This document shows, piece by piece, positions 45,606 to 57,704 of a stretch of 64,000 bases of DNA (the stretch's first letter is position 1; every line of letters begins with the position of its first letter). Source of the stretch: Chloranthus sessilifolius (taxonomy: Eukaryota > Streptophyta > Magnoliopsida > Chloranthales > Chloranthaceae); the NCBI GenBank assembly GCA_021018995.1, contig CM037593.1, positions 34,609,810 through 34,673,809 of the forward strand, read 5' to 3'. The translations under genes and the position numbers were made by a program. The notes under the pieces are model-generated. The model was not told where the DNA came from, ran no database searches, and saw only the letters and a program-made list of their open reading frames with translations.

Positions 45606-47374
45606 ATGGAGACCGTTCTAGAAAATATGAGAAGCAAGCTAGTGGTCATGTCAGAGGAATCGATTGAAATACAAGTAGAGATAGAGGAATTGGTGGATCC
45701 TTCAGTGATCTGTATCGTTGGAAAGATAATATCCTCTAAAAAAATCAACACGAATGCTTTCAAATCTACAATCGAAAAAATATGGAATCTGATAAACAAT
45801 CTTATAATAAATGAGTTGGATGAAAATGTCTTTCTTTTCCAATTTTCTAATATGACACAACTATCGAGGATTAAGAGGCTAGGACCATGGAATTTCAATA
45901 ATCAGTTACTGGTTATCTCTGACTGCATCCCAAATGTCTCGATGGAATGAATTACTTTCAATAAATCCGCATTTTTGATTCACTTTCTTGGGTTACTATT
46001 AGAAGTCATGACAAAGAAAGTTGGAGAAAAAATGGGATCACAAATTGGTGACATACTGCATGTTGAAGTTGCAGAGAATGGAATTGGTTGGAGGCGATAC
46101 CTACGCATTTTGTTGATATTGATATCTCAAAGCCTCTTCATCGAGGAGTTTTCCTAAAATTGGTGGGAGAAGCGGATAAGAAATGAATCAAAATACAATA
46201 TAAAAGGCTCCCTAGTTTCTGCTTCTCATGTGGTATCATCGGCCATAACATTCGTGAATGTATCAAAGGGGACGAAGTGCGTGTTATCCAGTATGGGTCG
46301 TGGTTACGTGTTTCCCCGCAAGGTTTAGAGATGTTCTCAAAGTTGTAAGATGAAGTTATCGAGGAAGAAGAAGTCACCTCCTCCAATGCGGGGCTGCGAA
46401 TCTCCATTCCCAGAGACAACTAGGAGCATCCGTTGCAGGATCATAGGGTCCTTGAAATCCATGCAGATCCTCCTGTTTCAAACCACCCTAACTTATTGTG
46501 TAACCATATAACGGTTCATAACTCTCAATCCCCACGATGAAACCAACCTCAGACGATTCTCAACTTCTTCAATACCCACGACAAGCCCATCTTCAAACCC
46601 ACCCAGATTCCCTTTGAATACTCCACATCAGTTACAAAATGATCCTCTGGCCCAACTCCCCTTACCTACCTCAACATGTCCAACACCACTTTCCAATACT
46701 TCCCAGCAACCCACTCAAAATTGTGCATCAGTTACAAACCAGCAAAATGATCCTCTAGCCCATCTCCTCTTACCTACCTCCACGTGTCCACCACATTCCA
46801 ATACTTCCCAACAACATACTAAAAACTGTGCAACGGTTACTAACCAACAAACTGATCCTCTAGCCCATCTCCTCTTACCTACCTCCACGTGTCCATCACC
46901 ATGGTCCATTACTTCCCAGGAACCCGATCAAAATCGTGCAACGGTTTCCAACCATCAAACTAATTCTCTAGCCCAACCCCCCTTGCATGCATACCTCCAT
47001 GTGTCCATCATCACATCCCAATACTTCCCAACAACCCACTCAAATTTGTGCATCGGTTACCAACTGCCCCTCTTACCTAACTACTTTGGCCAACACCATG
47101 ATTAGCCCACCTCTCAGCATCCCAGTGAATAATCCACAACCGTCATCATCTACTACTCTTGCCCAACACCTCTCCATCGATCTCCATCATCTTCCTCCCA
47201 TTCCCCATCAGCTTCCTTATAGGAGATAACCCAACACACCAAAAAAAGAAAGAGAACCCTTTCCCAGGAAGCCAATTTCATCCCTGATAATGATGTCCTT
47301 GAATACAATAACATCCTCGATTTATTGATTGATTCGTAATTGGAGGTGGTTGCTAAGCAACCCCGTCGAGAGCC
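45606..47374 (+). pseudogene. LINE ORF1: DUF4283-like gag with zinc knuckle and repeats
   Basis: First ORF of an L1-like plant LINE. The N-terminal part (IEIEELVDPSVICIVGKIIS, NVFLFQFSNMTQLSRI, GPWNFNNQLLVI) is the DUF4283-type RNA-binding domain. A CCHC knuckle, CFSCGIIGHNIREC, lies at 46220-46261. A Pro/Ser/Thr/Asn-rich part follows with about four copies of a 35-36-residue unit (NDPLAHLLLPTSTCP...SQQ..NCA.VTNQQ) at 46614-47100. It ends close to the Met of ORF2 at 47375. Stops near 45948, 46157 and 46347 and at least two frameshifts break it. It would coat LINE RNA. Confidence 0.8.
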
Positions 47375-50300
47375 ATGAAAATTCTACACTGGAACTGTTG
47401 GAGGCTTGGGAACCCTTGAACAGTTCGCCAACTTCTTCATATTTTGATGAAGGAAGACCCCTCATTCCTTTTCCTCTCTGAAACAAAACTAACCTAAAAA
47501 AGGATGGAAGATTTGAAATGGCGTATTGGATTCTCTTCGAGACTTTTCGTTGACCCTATTAGCAGATCATGCGGACTAGCATTTGTGTGGGAAACAGATT
47601 TCGTAGTAGATCTACAATCCTATTCTAAAAATCACATTGACGTCAAATTTTTGGAATGCGAGACTGGCAGAATATGGCAATTGGTTTCTCATCTCCAACA
47701 TCTTACTTGGAAACTCTTAGAAAATCCGCACAATCAATTCGCCCTCCCCTGGATTTGTTGTGAAGATTTTAATGGAATCTTGCCATAGGATGAGAAGGAT
47801 CCCAAACCCGACAATCAGATTAGTCAATTTCAGGAATGTGTGGTCATATGTGAATCTTGGCTTTAGTGGGAATAGATTCACATGAAACAATGAGTGAAAA
47901 GATGGAGAACTCATCCAAGAAAGACTTGACCGAATGCTCGTGAATTATGATTGGAATCTATTATTCCCTAAGGCTCATGTCTCTTACATCAATTGCTCCG
48001 TATCAAACTATGTTGCCCTCCTCCTAGCCATTGACACCCAAATTTTATCCACTGACACCCAACTTCTAACCCAAAATTTCCACCACCCCACTTTCTGATT
48101 TGAAGCAATGTGGATTAGCGATACTACATGCGAGAAATTGATTTATGATAATTGGGATTTTATGGTCCATCCATACCACCTCACCGACTTCTCTAGAAAG
48201 GTCGAATATGTCTCTGGAGCACTCAAGCGATGGGATCACACCACTTTTGGCAATGTTCGAAAAATGATCTCTGAAAAAGTCAAACTACTTCAATCCACTC
48301 CCCCAAGGTCTATCCAAAAGAAGTTAAGGCTTGAGTTAAATGAATTGTATGAAAGACAGGACATTTTATGGTGGCAACGATCAAAGGAATTATGGATAAA
48401 AGATGGCGACAGGAACTCTAGTTTTTTTCACTCAAAAGCTTCCCAAAGAAGAAAACAATACAAGATCTCTGGCTTATTCAATTGTGAAGGTATCTGGCCT
48501 GATTCTGAAATGTTGATCTTTCAAGAGGTCCGAGACTACTACCAAGATCTCTTCACTTCATCCAATCCAAGCCGCATTGATGAGGCTTTGGAAGTTGTAA
48601 TTCCTAAAGTGAACCCATTTCAAAGTCACTACTTGTCTCAACTGTTCACAAAATCCGAGGTCGTCAAAACTATCAAACAGATGAAACCGCTCTCTGCCCC
48701 TGACCCTGACCCTCATGGTATGCCCCCGATTTTCTTCCAAAAGTACTAGTCCATTGTTGGTCATTTGGTATCTAGAATAACTTTAAGTTATTTAAATGGG
48801 TCGGTTGAATTATCTTCTATTAATTGAACAAATATTATTTTGATCTCAAAAATAAAAAATCCATCAAAAGTATCTTATTTTCGCCCAATTAGTCTCTGCA
48901 ATGTCATGTACAAAATTATTGCGAAAGTGTTGGCCAATAGACTCAAAACCATCCTCCCAAAAGTTATTTGTGATTCCCAGAGTGCTTTCGTCTTAGGTCG
49001 CCTCATCACAGACAATGTCGGAGTGGCCTTTGAAGCCAATCATTTCCTAAAATCGAGTCCAAATAAATCTGCTAGAGGATTTACCATCAAACTCAACATA
49101 AGCAAAGCCTACGACTGAGTCGAATGGGTGTTTCTTGAAGTGTCTTTGAAAAAAATGGGTTTCAATGATAGATGGGTATCCTTAAATCATGGGTTGCATC
49201 AAGTCAGTTTCTTACTCTTTCCTAATAAATGGCAAAATTTTGGGTCACATTGTCCCATCTAGGGGTCTTAGATAGGGGGACCCCTTGTCCCCGTACCTTT
49301 TCATCCTCTATTCGGATGTCTTTACTGCTTTAATTGATAAATTTGTCAAGTCAAAAAAAAATTTGCGCTTAAAATTTGTAAACATGCGCCTGTACACTCG
49401 CATTTCTGTTTTGCAGATGATAGTATGTTGTATATCATGGTTACGGTAAATGAATGCACAGAAGTTGCCAACATCCTCACCATCTACGATGCTTCCTCCA
49501 GACAACAAATAAACTATGAAAAATCCTTGATCTCCTTTGGCAAAACGGTTTCGAGCTCTTCTAAAACACATATCCTTCATGTGCTTGGTATTAAAAGCAA
49601 GAAACCATTTGACAAATATTTGGGCCTATCGTCGAGTATTGGAAGGTCAAAATCCCACGTTTTTGGTAACATAAAAGATCGAATCTGGCATAAACTACAA
49701 GGTTGGAAAGAAAAGCTCCTCTCATTTGCGGGAAAAGAGATACTAATAAAAGCCATCGCTCAAGCAATCTCAAATTACACTATGAGTTGCTTCAAGATAC
49801 CTAACAACCTCATTCATCAAATTCCAATGCTTATTACCCGATTGTGGTGGAGTAAAAATGATAAGATTGATGGTATTCATTGGGAGAGTTGGTATAATCT
49901 GTGCAAGTCAAAATTTATGAGGGATTTGGGGTTTAGAAATCTTAAGGCCTTTATAATTTGTTGCTTTCTAAACAGGTTTGGTGCATTACTGAGTTCCCTA
50001 CGACTCAACTGCTAAAGGCTAAATATTTTTCGTATACATCTTTCATGAACGCAAAAGTCGGTTATAACCCTTCATATACTTGGCGAAGCCTACTTTCAGT
50101 CAAGAAGATCCTTCAAAAAGGCTTGCTTCATAGGATAGAAGACAGTAAAAATACTGATATATGGAAGGATCGCTGGATACTAAGACCGAGTTCCTTTAAA
50201 CCCATTACTTCGTTCTCTGATCAACAGATTAGATGAGTCAATAATATTCTCCTCCAACATCCCCAGCGCTGGGATGAAAAACTTATTCGCCAACATTTTA

Positions 50301-51366
50301 TGAAAGATGATGCAAAAGAAAATTTCTGCATCCCTTTAAGTTCTCATGATAGAAAAGATCAAATAGCATGGGCATTTGACAAAAAAGGAAAATTCATAGT
50401 TAAATCAGCCTATTACATTGCCCTAGATAACTATCATGACCCATTCTCTCAGGCCACTACCAGTTTCGACTCTGATTCGAAAACTTGGAATCTTGTCTGA
50501 AACAGTAGAATCCCAAACAAAATCAAAATGATCATGTGGCGTGCTTGTAATGATCTCCTCCCCACTTGGGTAAATCTTCAAAAGTGAATGCCGCATATTG
50601 ATTCTTATTACCCTGTTTGTGGAGAAGCCCCAGAAACATTGAACCACTCCCTCAAGGACTACACCACGGCTGAACAATTCTAGTTTGCATCCTCCCTTGC
50701 CCTTTATAGTAAAGCGTCCCCTACTTTATAGTTTATCGATTGGATGCTTCGAATTCACTCTTTGCTAGGCAATTACACAATCGAATATTTTTATGATTGC
50801 CTGGGCCATATGGAATTATAGAAATCATATTAATTCGGGAAGAGGTGGGCCTAATATTTCCCTTGCAGTGAAAGAAGCTGAAAACTACTTAAGTGGATTC
50901 CAAAGAGCTAAAGCCCCACCTGTCTGCAACAACCTGGTGGTCGATTCCAACTCGCCCAAAAGGAAACCTCCCCCAATTAACTCTTTCAAAGTTAATTGCG
51001 ATGGGGCTTGGTGTAGGAAATCTAAGTCGGGCGGCATTGGTGTGGCCATCAGAAATGTCTCTAGTTTCTTCATTGGCTTACCGACATCCGCACACATCTT
51101 CTCCAGACCATGCTGAAGCCTTGGCATTTCTCCATGGTATTCAACTAGCCTCGAGCCATAACCTACAGAATATTATAATCGAAGGAGATTCATCAAATGT
51201 TCTAAATTCCATAACTAGAGAAGATATGGATTCCTCGCTTTTGGGACCCATCTTCAAAGAGATCAATGATCGAACAAAGGAGTTTAGATCCCTTAAGTGG
51301 AACTTAGTTAACAGAGATTCCAATTCTGTGGCTGATCGACTGTCTAAAATAGGTCTAAATGTTTAG
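47375..51366 (+). pseudogene. LINE ORF2: endonuclease, RT, zinc finger, RNase H
   Basis: Second ORF of the LINE. The APE-type endonuclease starts MKILHWNCWRLGNP and keeps SFLFLSETKLT and EDFNGILP (47375-48090). The linker region has LWWQRSKELWIKDGDRNSSFFH. RT shows YFRPISLCNVMYKIIAKVL, DSQSAFVLGRLITDN, a damaged central part and FADDSMLYIM near 49415, then NYEKSLISFG and YLGLSSSIGRSK (48100-50000). A zf-RVT-like segment follows (MIMWRACNDLLPTW, CGEAPETLNHSL, about 50525-50650). The RNase H tail has FKVNCDGAW, AEALAFLHGI, IIEGDSSNVLNSI and SVADRLSKIGLNV (50900-51366). More than ten stops and frameshifts make it inactive. The RNase H tail is a trait of one branch of plant L1 elements. Confidence 0.85.
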
Positions 51367-51687
51367 CAATGTAAAATCTGGTGTGGTGATGATGTCCCAG
51401 ACTAAATCAAAATCTCAGTATCAAATGATTTAGATTAACACAGTTGACCTATTTCCTCTAAACAAAAATGCTTATTATAAAAATAGTAAAGATAAGATAT
51501 TCATCCATAAACTTAAGATAAAACATCCATCCATAAACTTTTCTGTAAGTCCCCCAATTGTTGGAAACCAATTAATTGACTGAATGACTAGAATTGTTCT
51601 AAATGAAATTGAACGGTCTGGCTCGAACACTACAAATAGCTTTGATGGTGCTAAGTATTATCATATAAACAAATAAATTATATTCAA
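51367..51687. other. LINE 3' UTR and spacer
   Basis: No gene. The first part is probably the LINE 3' UTR; a clear poly(A) tail is not visible. A short direct repeat (ATCCATAAACTTAAGATA / ATCCATCCATAAACTT) lies at about 51490-51541. Confidence 0.4.
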
Positions 51688-52107
51688 GGGTGGCATAATT
51701 TACATCTGTTTTTCTTGTAAAGAGTACATGCTCTTCTACCATAAAAATAATTGATTGCTTCGAATCAAACAATGGAGATCGTTTTCATCCCAATCTTCCG
51801 CACAATAGATCGCTAGATCATGGCGCCCCTATCAGACAGTCACATGTTAGTTACACGTGGTGCACATCTCCAAAAGTAATCGTCTAATAGATGTGCCCAT
51901 AATATCGATCACGTTTGGGGATGTGTGCCACATGGAATCAACAGTCAACATTGACCATCTAATAAGTATGCCATGATCTCAAAATCTATTTTGTGGAAGA
52001 TTGGGATGAAAATATATCTCCATTGTGTGATTCAAGGCAATCAATGATTATTTATGGTGGAAGAAAATGATTGTTCACAAGAAAAACGAGTGCAAATAAT
52101 GCGACCC
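51688..52107. mobile_element. Foldback MITE, long inverted arms (copy 2), 9-bp TSD
   Basis: 420 bases starting GGGTGGCATAATTTACATCT, with an end whose complement reads GGGTCGCATTATTTGCACTC. The arms pair along most of their length, for example ATGGAGAT-TTTTCATCCCAATCTTCC on both sides, with the centre near 51897. The flanks TATATTCAA (51679-51687) and TATATTTAA (52108-52116) form a 9-bp duplication with one mismatch, as Mutator-like elements make. The ends resemble those of the 44839 element. There is no ORF, so transposition would need a transposase from elsewhere. Confidence 0.8.
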
Positions 52108-53870
52108 TATATTTAATCATCGAGATATTAACTTTTGGAGACCTAATTCCATTGAAAGAAAGAATTTAGAAATGAGAGTCCCATACAATTGCTACGTGGT
52201 GTGCATCTATGATCAATCAAAGTAGGCCACCTAACATTTCTCCATTTGCATATCTCAACCAAAAACAAGAGGGATTTTTTTGCAACCAAAGATTCTTTTG
52301 GCATAATTGATGACAGTCTAAAATTATAGAAGCCATTTTTATCCCCATTTTTCACACATTAATCTTAAGATTACGGCCCACATAATAGATGTTCAGATTT
52401 TGATTTCACGTGACACACATATGTGATTGCAGTGTACTACACTATGAGCAGTTAATCACAATCACTTTTGGATGAGTGCCATGTGGAATCAATATTTGAG
52501 TGTTTGATATGTGGACTAGGATCTCAAGATGTGATGTGTGAAAGATTGAGACCAAATATGACCTCATCATCTGATTCATAGTTGTCAATAGAGTGAACGT
52601 TGGAACCATCAGGTTCGCCGAAAGAATCTTCAATTGTAAAATCCCGTGCGAAAAAAATACAACTCTCTACGAAATAGAACCATAGGGGCTCAGTGGTTGG
52701 TAGGGTGGTGAAAGGCTTGAGCTGTGTGGAGTGTGAGACCCCGGGTTTATTTGAATCTAGAGAGCCGTTATGCACGTAAAAGGTGAAGGTTTATATACCA
52801 TCCACCCCTCTCGCACCTCCTAATTTAGGGGTCAATATCTTACCAAATTAGAACCATCAATGAGTGTACTTTAATATTAATTATTAAAAAAATTAAACAC
52901 AATTCGAAGATTTAAATCTTTTGGCATGCAAGTTTAGAATTGAAAATGGGACAAAAAACCTCTGTCTAACTGGATCAAAATCAACCTAAAATGGGAAAAA
53001 TCGATTCCCAATCGATTTGGTCTCAATTGTGGTTGGTTGGCCAAAACTGAAAATGGGTTGAATAGATTTATAAAATAAAATCAAAATTGAGAAAACAAAA
53101 AAATAAAAAAATAAATAAAAAAATGAAGAAATGGAATTGAAACTAACCCAAACCACTTTTTTCGATTTTGGTTGAATTTTGACTTGGACTTTTCAAAATT
53201 TAATTGAAGCAAAATGATTTGTTTTAGTTTTGTCGCTTATTTCAAAATTTAACCGAGCCAAAATCAAAATCGATTTATTTTCATTCGACTTCCATTCAGA
53301 TTGAGCCAGTCCGATTAACTGAATATTCACCTTTAAATTTAGGGTAGTAGCACCCACCAATTCTTATTAGGCACCTATCCTAAAAATCATTGATTGTTTT
53401 AAATAAGATAATGAGTCCTTGTTTCGCTCCAATCATAACCCAAGGGATCTTGAAGCCATTAATGCCCCATAAGAAGGTTAATCTTTTCTTTCACATGTCA
53501 TAATCTACTAAAAATGGTCGGCTATGTATTGACTGTATAATGGTATGTTTATGTCCTCAAGATCGGTTGAATTGGAAAACGACATCAATATTTTAAGCCT
53601 AAATTTATGAGCATGGACCGTATGGTGTGAGTGCCAAATGTAGGTCCCAATATGAGAGACCTTTTGATGACTTGGCTTGCCCAACAATTATGCCACGTGC
53701 CCTAGACTGGTAAAAGTGGTCAATTTCATTAAACCTAATTTTTTAACTTTGACGCTTGATCATCGAGTAACCTATGAACAAGGGGGGACCGCATAAAAAC
53801 TTAGGGCTCTTGGTATATTCCTATTCCCTTCCACAGAACCTTGGAGGAAGCCCAAGGGGGGGTGATATAC
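52108..53870. other. Non-coding region with a further inverted repeat
   Basis: No gene is visible. At about 52310-52600 two arms are inverted copies (left with TTTCACACATTAATCTTAAGAT and CCCACATA; right with the complement of TTTCACACATCACATCTTGAGA), centred near 52435. This may be another MITE, but its ends were not resolved. The rest (52620-53870) is A/T-rich sequence, probably the distal promoter of the carrier gene to its right. Confidence 0.5.
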
Positions 53871-54416
53871 TTATCCTACGCACCTTCAGCTGGGCTTTCT
53901 CATAACCTCAATCAATTTTTTCTTTTCAAATTTATTGCTTAAATCAAAATTGGGTATCTCTGAAATCGTTCTAGATTCATGAGAACAAGCTTTTCTTTGA
54001 TGGGTTTTCCACTGTTTGATTGAATTCGGTTGATTGATCGCTGTTCTCCTTTTTAATTCTTTCCCTTATCCTACGCACCCCTTGGTCCGTTTTCTCATCA
54101 AATTTTTTCTATTTTTTGGCTTTAATTCCAATTAGGTATCTCTGAAGCCGTCTTAAGTTCGCATGAACGAATTTTTCTTTGACGGGTTTTTCACCATTTG
54201 ATTGAATTCAATCGATTGATCTCGGTTCTCGTTCTTTGTAAAACTTAACACCTTTTTCCTTATCATACCCACTCCCTGGTTTGCTCTCATTTCAATTTTT
54301 TTTTTCTTTAATTCCAATTGGGCATCACTGAAACCATCTAATGGGTTCATTCGAATTCGGTCGTTCGATCGCTGTTCTTGTTGGGTGTTCTTCTGGTTTA
54401 TGAGCATTCTGATGCA
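53871..54416 (+). repeat. Threefold 195-bp tandem repeat upstream of carrier exon
   Basis: Units start at 53871, 54066 and 54260 with TTATCCTACGCACC-like sequence. Each continues with TTTCTCAT, CAATTTTTTC, AATT-GGTATCTCTGAAA-C, then GGGTTTTCCACTGTTTGATT-like sequence and GATTGATCGCTGTTCTC. The third unit is shorter. The array lies 130-670 bases upstream of the ATG of the carrier gene, so it is in its promoter or 5' UTR. The pyrimidine-rich unit starts are typical of plant leaders. Confidence 0.85.
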
Positions 54417-54544
54417 AAGAGGGTTCTCGTTTTGTTTACCGAGAGATAGATGGGATAAAGAGTTTGCTAAATTGCAGGCCGGATAAATTAGAGTTTAATT
54501 CAAAGTTTAAGGATTTAGAGACGTTTAGGAGTTTGAATTTTGAG

Positions 54545-54739
54545 ATGGGTTCTTCTCAAGGATCGAGGACGTTGACCGCGAATGTAGCGGAGCTTGTCGA
54601 CGGTTCTTCGGCTTGTAGTGATGTTTGTTTTGTTGATTGCTTGCCTATATATGTTAAGGAGCTGATTGCAGGCGGCACTGCCGGTGCGTTTGCGAAGACG
54701 GCCGTGGCGCCATTCGAGCGGATTAAGATATTGTTTCAG
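54545..54739 (+). CDS. Exon 1 of a mitochondrial carrier (CoA/adenine nucleotide transporter type)
   Basis: 65 codons from a Met in [19 protein letters not shown], ending ERIKILFQ directly before a GT donor (CAG^GTCTAT), in phase 0. The segment [19 protein letters not shown] followed by [11 protein letters not shown] is the start of the first mitochondrial carrier repeat: transmembrane helix 1 plus the signature P-x-E-x-x-K (the family signature is P-x-[D/E]-x-x-[K/R]). The MGSSQG start and the exon end after the Leu-x-Gln resemble plant mitochondrial CoA carriers (Arabidopsis CoAc1-like), so I call that subtype. The open frame extends upstream to 54464, but the Met at 54545 matches the family. 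The rest of the protein, about 270 residues, was not found in the window. It could be a truncated copy, but intact codons and a good donor favour a live gene with a long first intron. Confidence 0.8.
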
Positions 54740-56011
54740 GTCTATTTTCATAATTCTCTAGCATTGTTGTTGTTAATAATTGGAAATGATTGAATCAATG
54801 GTCTAAAACTCGTCGAGTTGAACCTCTAGTTTCTTAAAATGATTTGAGTGGTTTGATGATTTGTTAGAGCGGATCGAATGGTTCGATGAAGTTTGTCTGA
54901 GGACCGAGTCAAGCTCTGTATTAGATATTACCAATTTTATAATGGTTCGATGAAGCTTATCTGAGGACCGAGTCAATCTCTGAACTAGATATACCAATTT
55001 TATAATAGAGTGTGATCGTTGTTGTATATAAAGAAATGCCGAAATTTTTGGATCTTTGGTCTTTAACTTATCAAAAGGATGGAGTATTTTAGTTATATAT
55101 GTGTGAACCTCATTATTTTCGTGAGTGTTTGAACCAATATTTGAGTAATATGTAAACTTTATTATTTTCTTGATTGATTGAAACAATTAAGTGCATTATT
55201 GTTGCGAAACAAACATATTTTAGATAGATTACTGTGATTGTTTTTGCTAAAACTCGGGTGGCTCCTGTCTGAACTAGGAATTTCTAGCACAGATGCCATG
55301 GCGAGTGTTTGGGAGCAAGTGTATTTCGGTATATAACAACTTGTCGGAACCCATTGATTTATTTTCACCTTTTAAGGAAAGGTGACAATGTCCGAGGCAC
55401 TGGAATTTGCTTGCAAACAAACTTGCTTCTTGCTCATGTACACGTCATGAAGTCTGAAGTTTTCTGTTGTCCAAATTGAAGAAGGGTTCAATTAGAGTTT
55501 CATGAGCCACCTGGAATTTATGGCTACAGCCGAGGTTTAAAATGTTTGTCTTGGAGTATGTATCTTTCAGATTCTATCAATACCAATATATATTTTCCCC
55601 TTATTGTCAGATATAAGTTTGTATCTCTATTTGGCGATGCTGTGAAGATGGTCCCTTATCAGTTTGTATAGTCCTATGCTTCCAATAGGCTTTTGTGTTA
55701 CTGGGCTCTTTCTTTTTTTCTTTTTTTTTTTATATTGTTTATTGCCAATATCTAATGCCATGTTGTAATAAAATGATGCATCTAACTATTTTCTGAGATT
55801 TTAGTACTTGGCTACAATTGTCACGTATCTATCTAAAGTATAGAGCAGACACCAAAATCTGAATTAGTTTGCAAAATCAAAATCCGGACCATCCAAATAA
55901 GTAAATATATGAAAACATGACACTTCGTGGAGATGTTATCACATTGTCTGCTTAGCATAGCTTAGATATGTTGCTTAGATTTGTAAAAGGACTGGATACC
56001 ACTCGGTCAAT
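54740..56011 (+). other. Start of the long first intron of the carrier gene
   Basis: Starts with the donor GTCTAT. I found no second exon in this stretch or further right. A 64-bp direct duplication lies at 54877-54940 and 54941-55005 (ATGGTTCGATGAAG...GAGGACCGAGTCAA). Otherwise it is A/T-rich with no repeat that I recognise. Confidence 0.6.
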
Positions 56012-56310
56012 TTCAAATCGAATTCTGCCAATGCTGTTGTGGTTGTCAATAACCAGGTGGAGGATCTCCCTTCGATGGGGATGCTGATTGAAGAAATCAA
56101 AGAAAATAAAGGCTTCATGAGTAGCTCTTGTGTGCGTGTTAAATGTGATGCCAACGATGTTGCTGATCGGTTAGCAAAATTAGGTTTGAATTCTGATGTT
56201 CGTGGTGTGTGGATGGGGGATGCTCCTCCTTCTGTTCTCCCTTCTGTATTAACTGATCGTTGTTAATGTATCTTTAATCTGTTTTTTCTCAGAAAAAAAT
56301 GTCGGAATTG
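56012..56310 (+). pseudogene. 5'-truncated LINE, RNase H end
   Basis: The frame 56039-56266 ends with NDVADRLAKLGLNSDVRG and a short tail, and bases before it read as RNase H too. This is the C-terminal end of a plant LINE RNase H domain, equivalent to SVADRLSKIGLNV of the large LINE, but clearly a different copy. It is followed by a T/A-rich end (TCAGAAAAAAATG) that may be the LINE 3' end. Severe 5' truncation is usual for LINE insertions. It lies in the sense direction within the presumed carrier intron. Confidence 0.65.
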
Positions 56311-57482
56311 GCATTGCATTAATAGTAAATTCAACCAACACAATTTTATTGATAATTCACATAAACTTAACATCTCCATGCTCTAAAAATGGAAAGGCTT
56401 TCCAAACATATTCCATTACCTTAAACTACACCAACTCACCCCATATATATCATCAAATTAACCTGCTAAAAATGGATTCAATGCAATCATCTGAAATCCT
56501 ATTTAGACGTTAACTCTCTGGCTGTGCAAAACTCAATTTTGCAACATATTCCAGCATTCTCTTTTAAACCTAAAGTTCTGAACTTCCTGATAACCTCTTC
56601 ATAGATTCTTTATGCTTATCTTCTCTTTATTCTGAATTTCTATGATTCATAGTTTCAAGTTTTTTATTCTTCAGCAAGGCACTTTAGGTAGTTTCCGTTA
56701 TTTTTTAGCCTACTTCGGATGCATCGAAGATGTTGCTACCCTTAGACACTTACAATCTCTTTGGTGAGACATTTCTGGCTCCCCCCCCTCCCCCCTAATG
56801 TTCATGGAGAAAATGGCTGATCCTCCAATTGCCAACAAAAACTCCTACGGAGATAACTACAAATTTTCCAATTAGCTGCCAAAAGCATCTGTGAAGTCAC
56901 TGACGTGTTATTCATATTTACTTTGCAATCTATTGGATTTGGATTTAAGATCAATCACCATTGTATTTCTATTCATGATTTTGAATCAAATGGGACCTAT
57001 CTGATCGTCTCCACTGAATTTGTTTGCTTCAATTTTCCTAATTAAGCCATATAATGTTTGTTCAGGCAAATTGTTTGTCCTTGATCATTTTTCTTTTGGC
57101 AGTGTAGTTAAAGGCATGCCACCCAGGCCCCAGGTGTGCCAGGCACACTTCCTGCTCTGATATCAATTTATAGAAAATACAAAACTTACAAAATCATGAA
57201 AAGAAAAAAATCAACGCTTTGATAATAAATAATTAACTTGATTCCTTGTGAACATGCTATCACATAGTGCTACTGAGCAGAGTTTTAGGACTAGAGCACA
57301 CGTTTAACTACGGGCCAAATTTATTTTATTTTATTTTTCTGGCAGGGGGTGGGGAGGGGGGGGGGGGGGGATAATTAATTAGGATTCCATCGATACTGAG
57401 GAGAAACAATACATTAGGTGATGAGTGAGGAGCTCATACCAAGGAAAGAAACTCTTAAGAAAAATATCGTAAAAGAAGGATA
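56311..57482. other. Intron sequence without features
   Basis: No gene. Homopolymer-rich stretches occur at 56780-56800 (C) and 57350-57370 (G, about 14 in a row). The phrase CCCAGGCCCCAGGTGTGCCAGGCAC at 57124-57148 is a small GC island in A/T-rich DNA. Confidence 0.5.
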
Positions 57483-57502
57483 CAAGTGTTAATCATCCGT
57501 GA

Positions 57503-57665
57503 CTATATCTTTTCAAGTACCTCTTTAGCAAGGAGGTCTGCTTCTTGATTCCCTGATCGGAGAATATGCATGATCTCGATTTTCTTCAATCTTAAAGCTT
57601 CATCTATTTTGTCTTTCAGCCCAAGTACTCTCCAGGGAACCATGTAGACATGAAAAAATTGTGTC
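57503..57665 (-). pseudogene. LINE RNase H fragment, minus strand
   Basis: On the minus strand VLGLKDKIDEALRLKKIEIMHILRSGNQEADLLAKEVLEKI reads as the C-terminal third of a LINE-type RNase H (R-x-x-N-x-x-A-D-x-L-A-K motif). The longer frame to 57883 is fused to minisatellite sequence and is not protein there. It is a third LINE copy in the window, opposite in direction to the other two. Confidence 0.6.
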
Positions 57666-57704
57666 TTAAAAATAACAATAAAAAAATAGATTACATGGAA
57701 AGAA

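Noticed and set aside
55379-55680. Possible second exon of the carrier gene
   Set aside because: No frame here gives the expected carrier sequence after the first helix, and no good acceptor is placed in phase 0.
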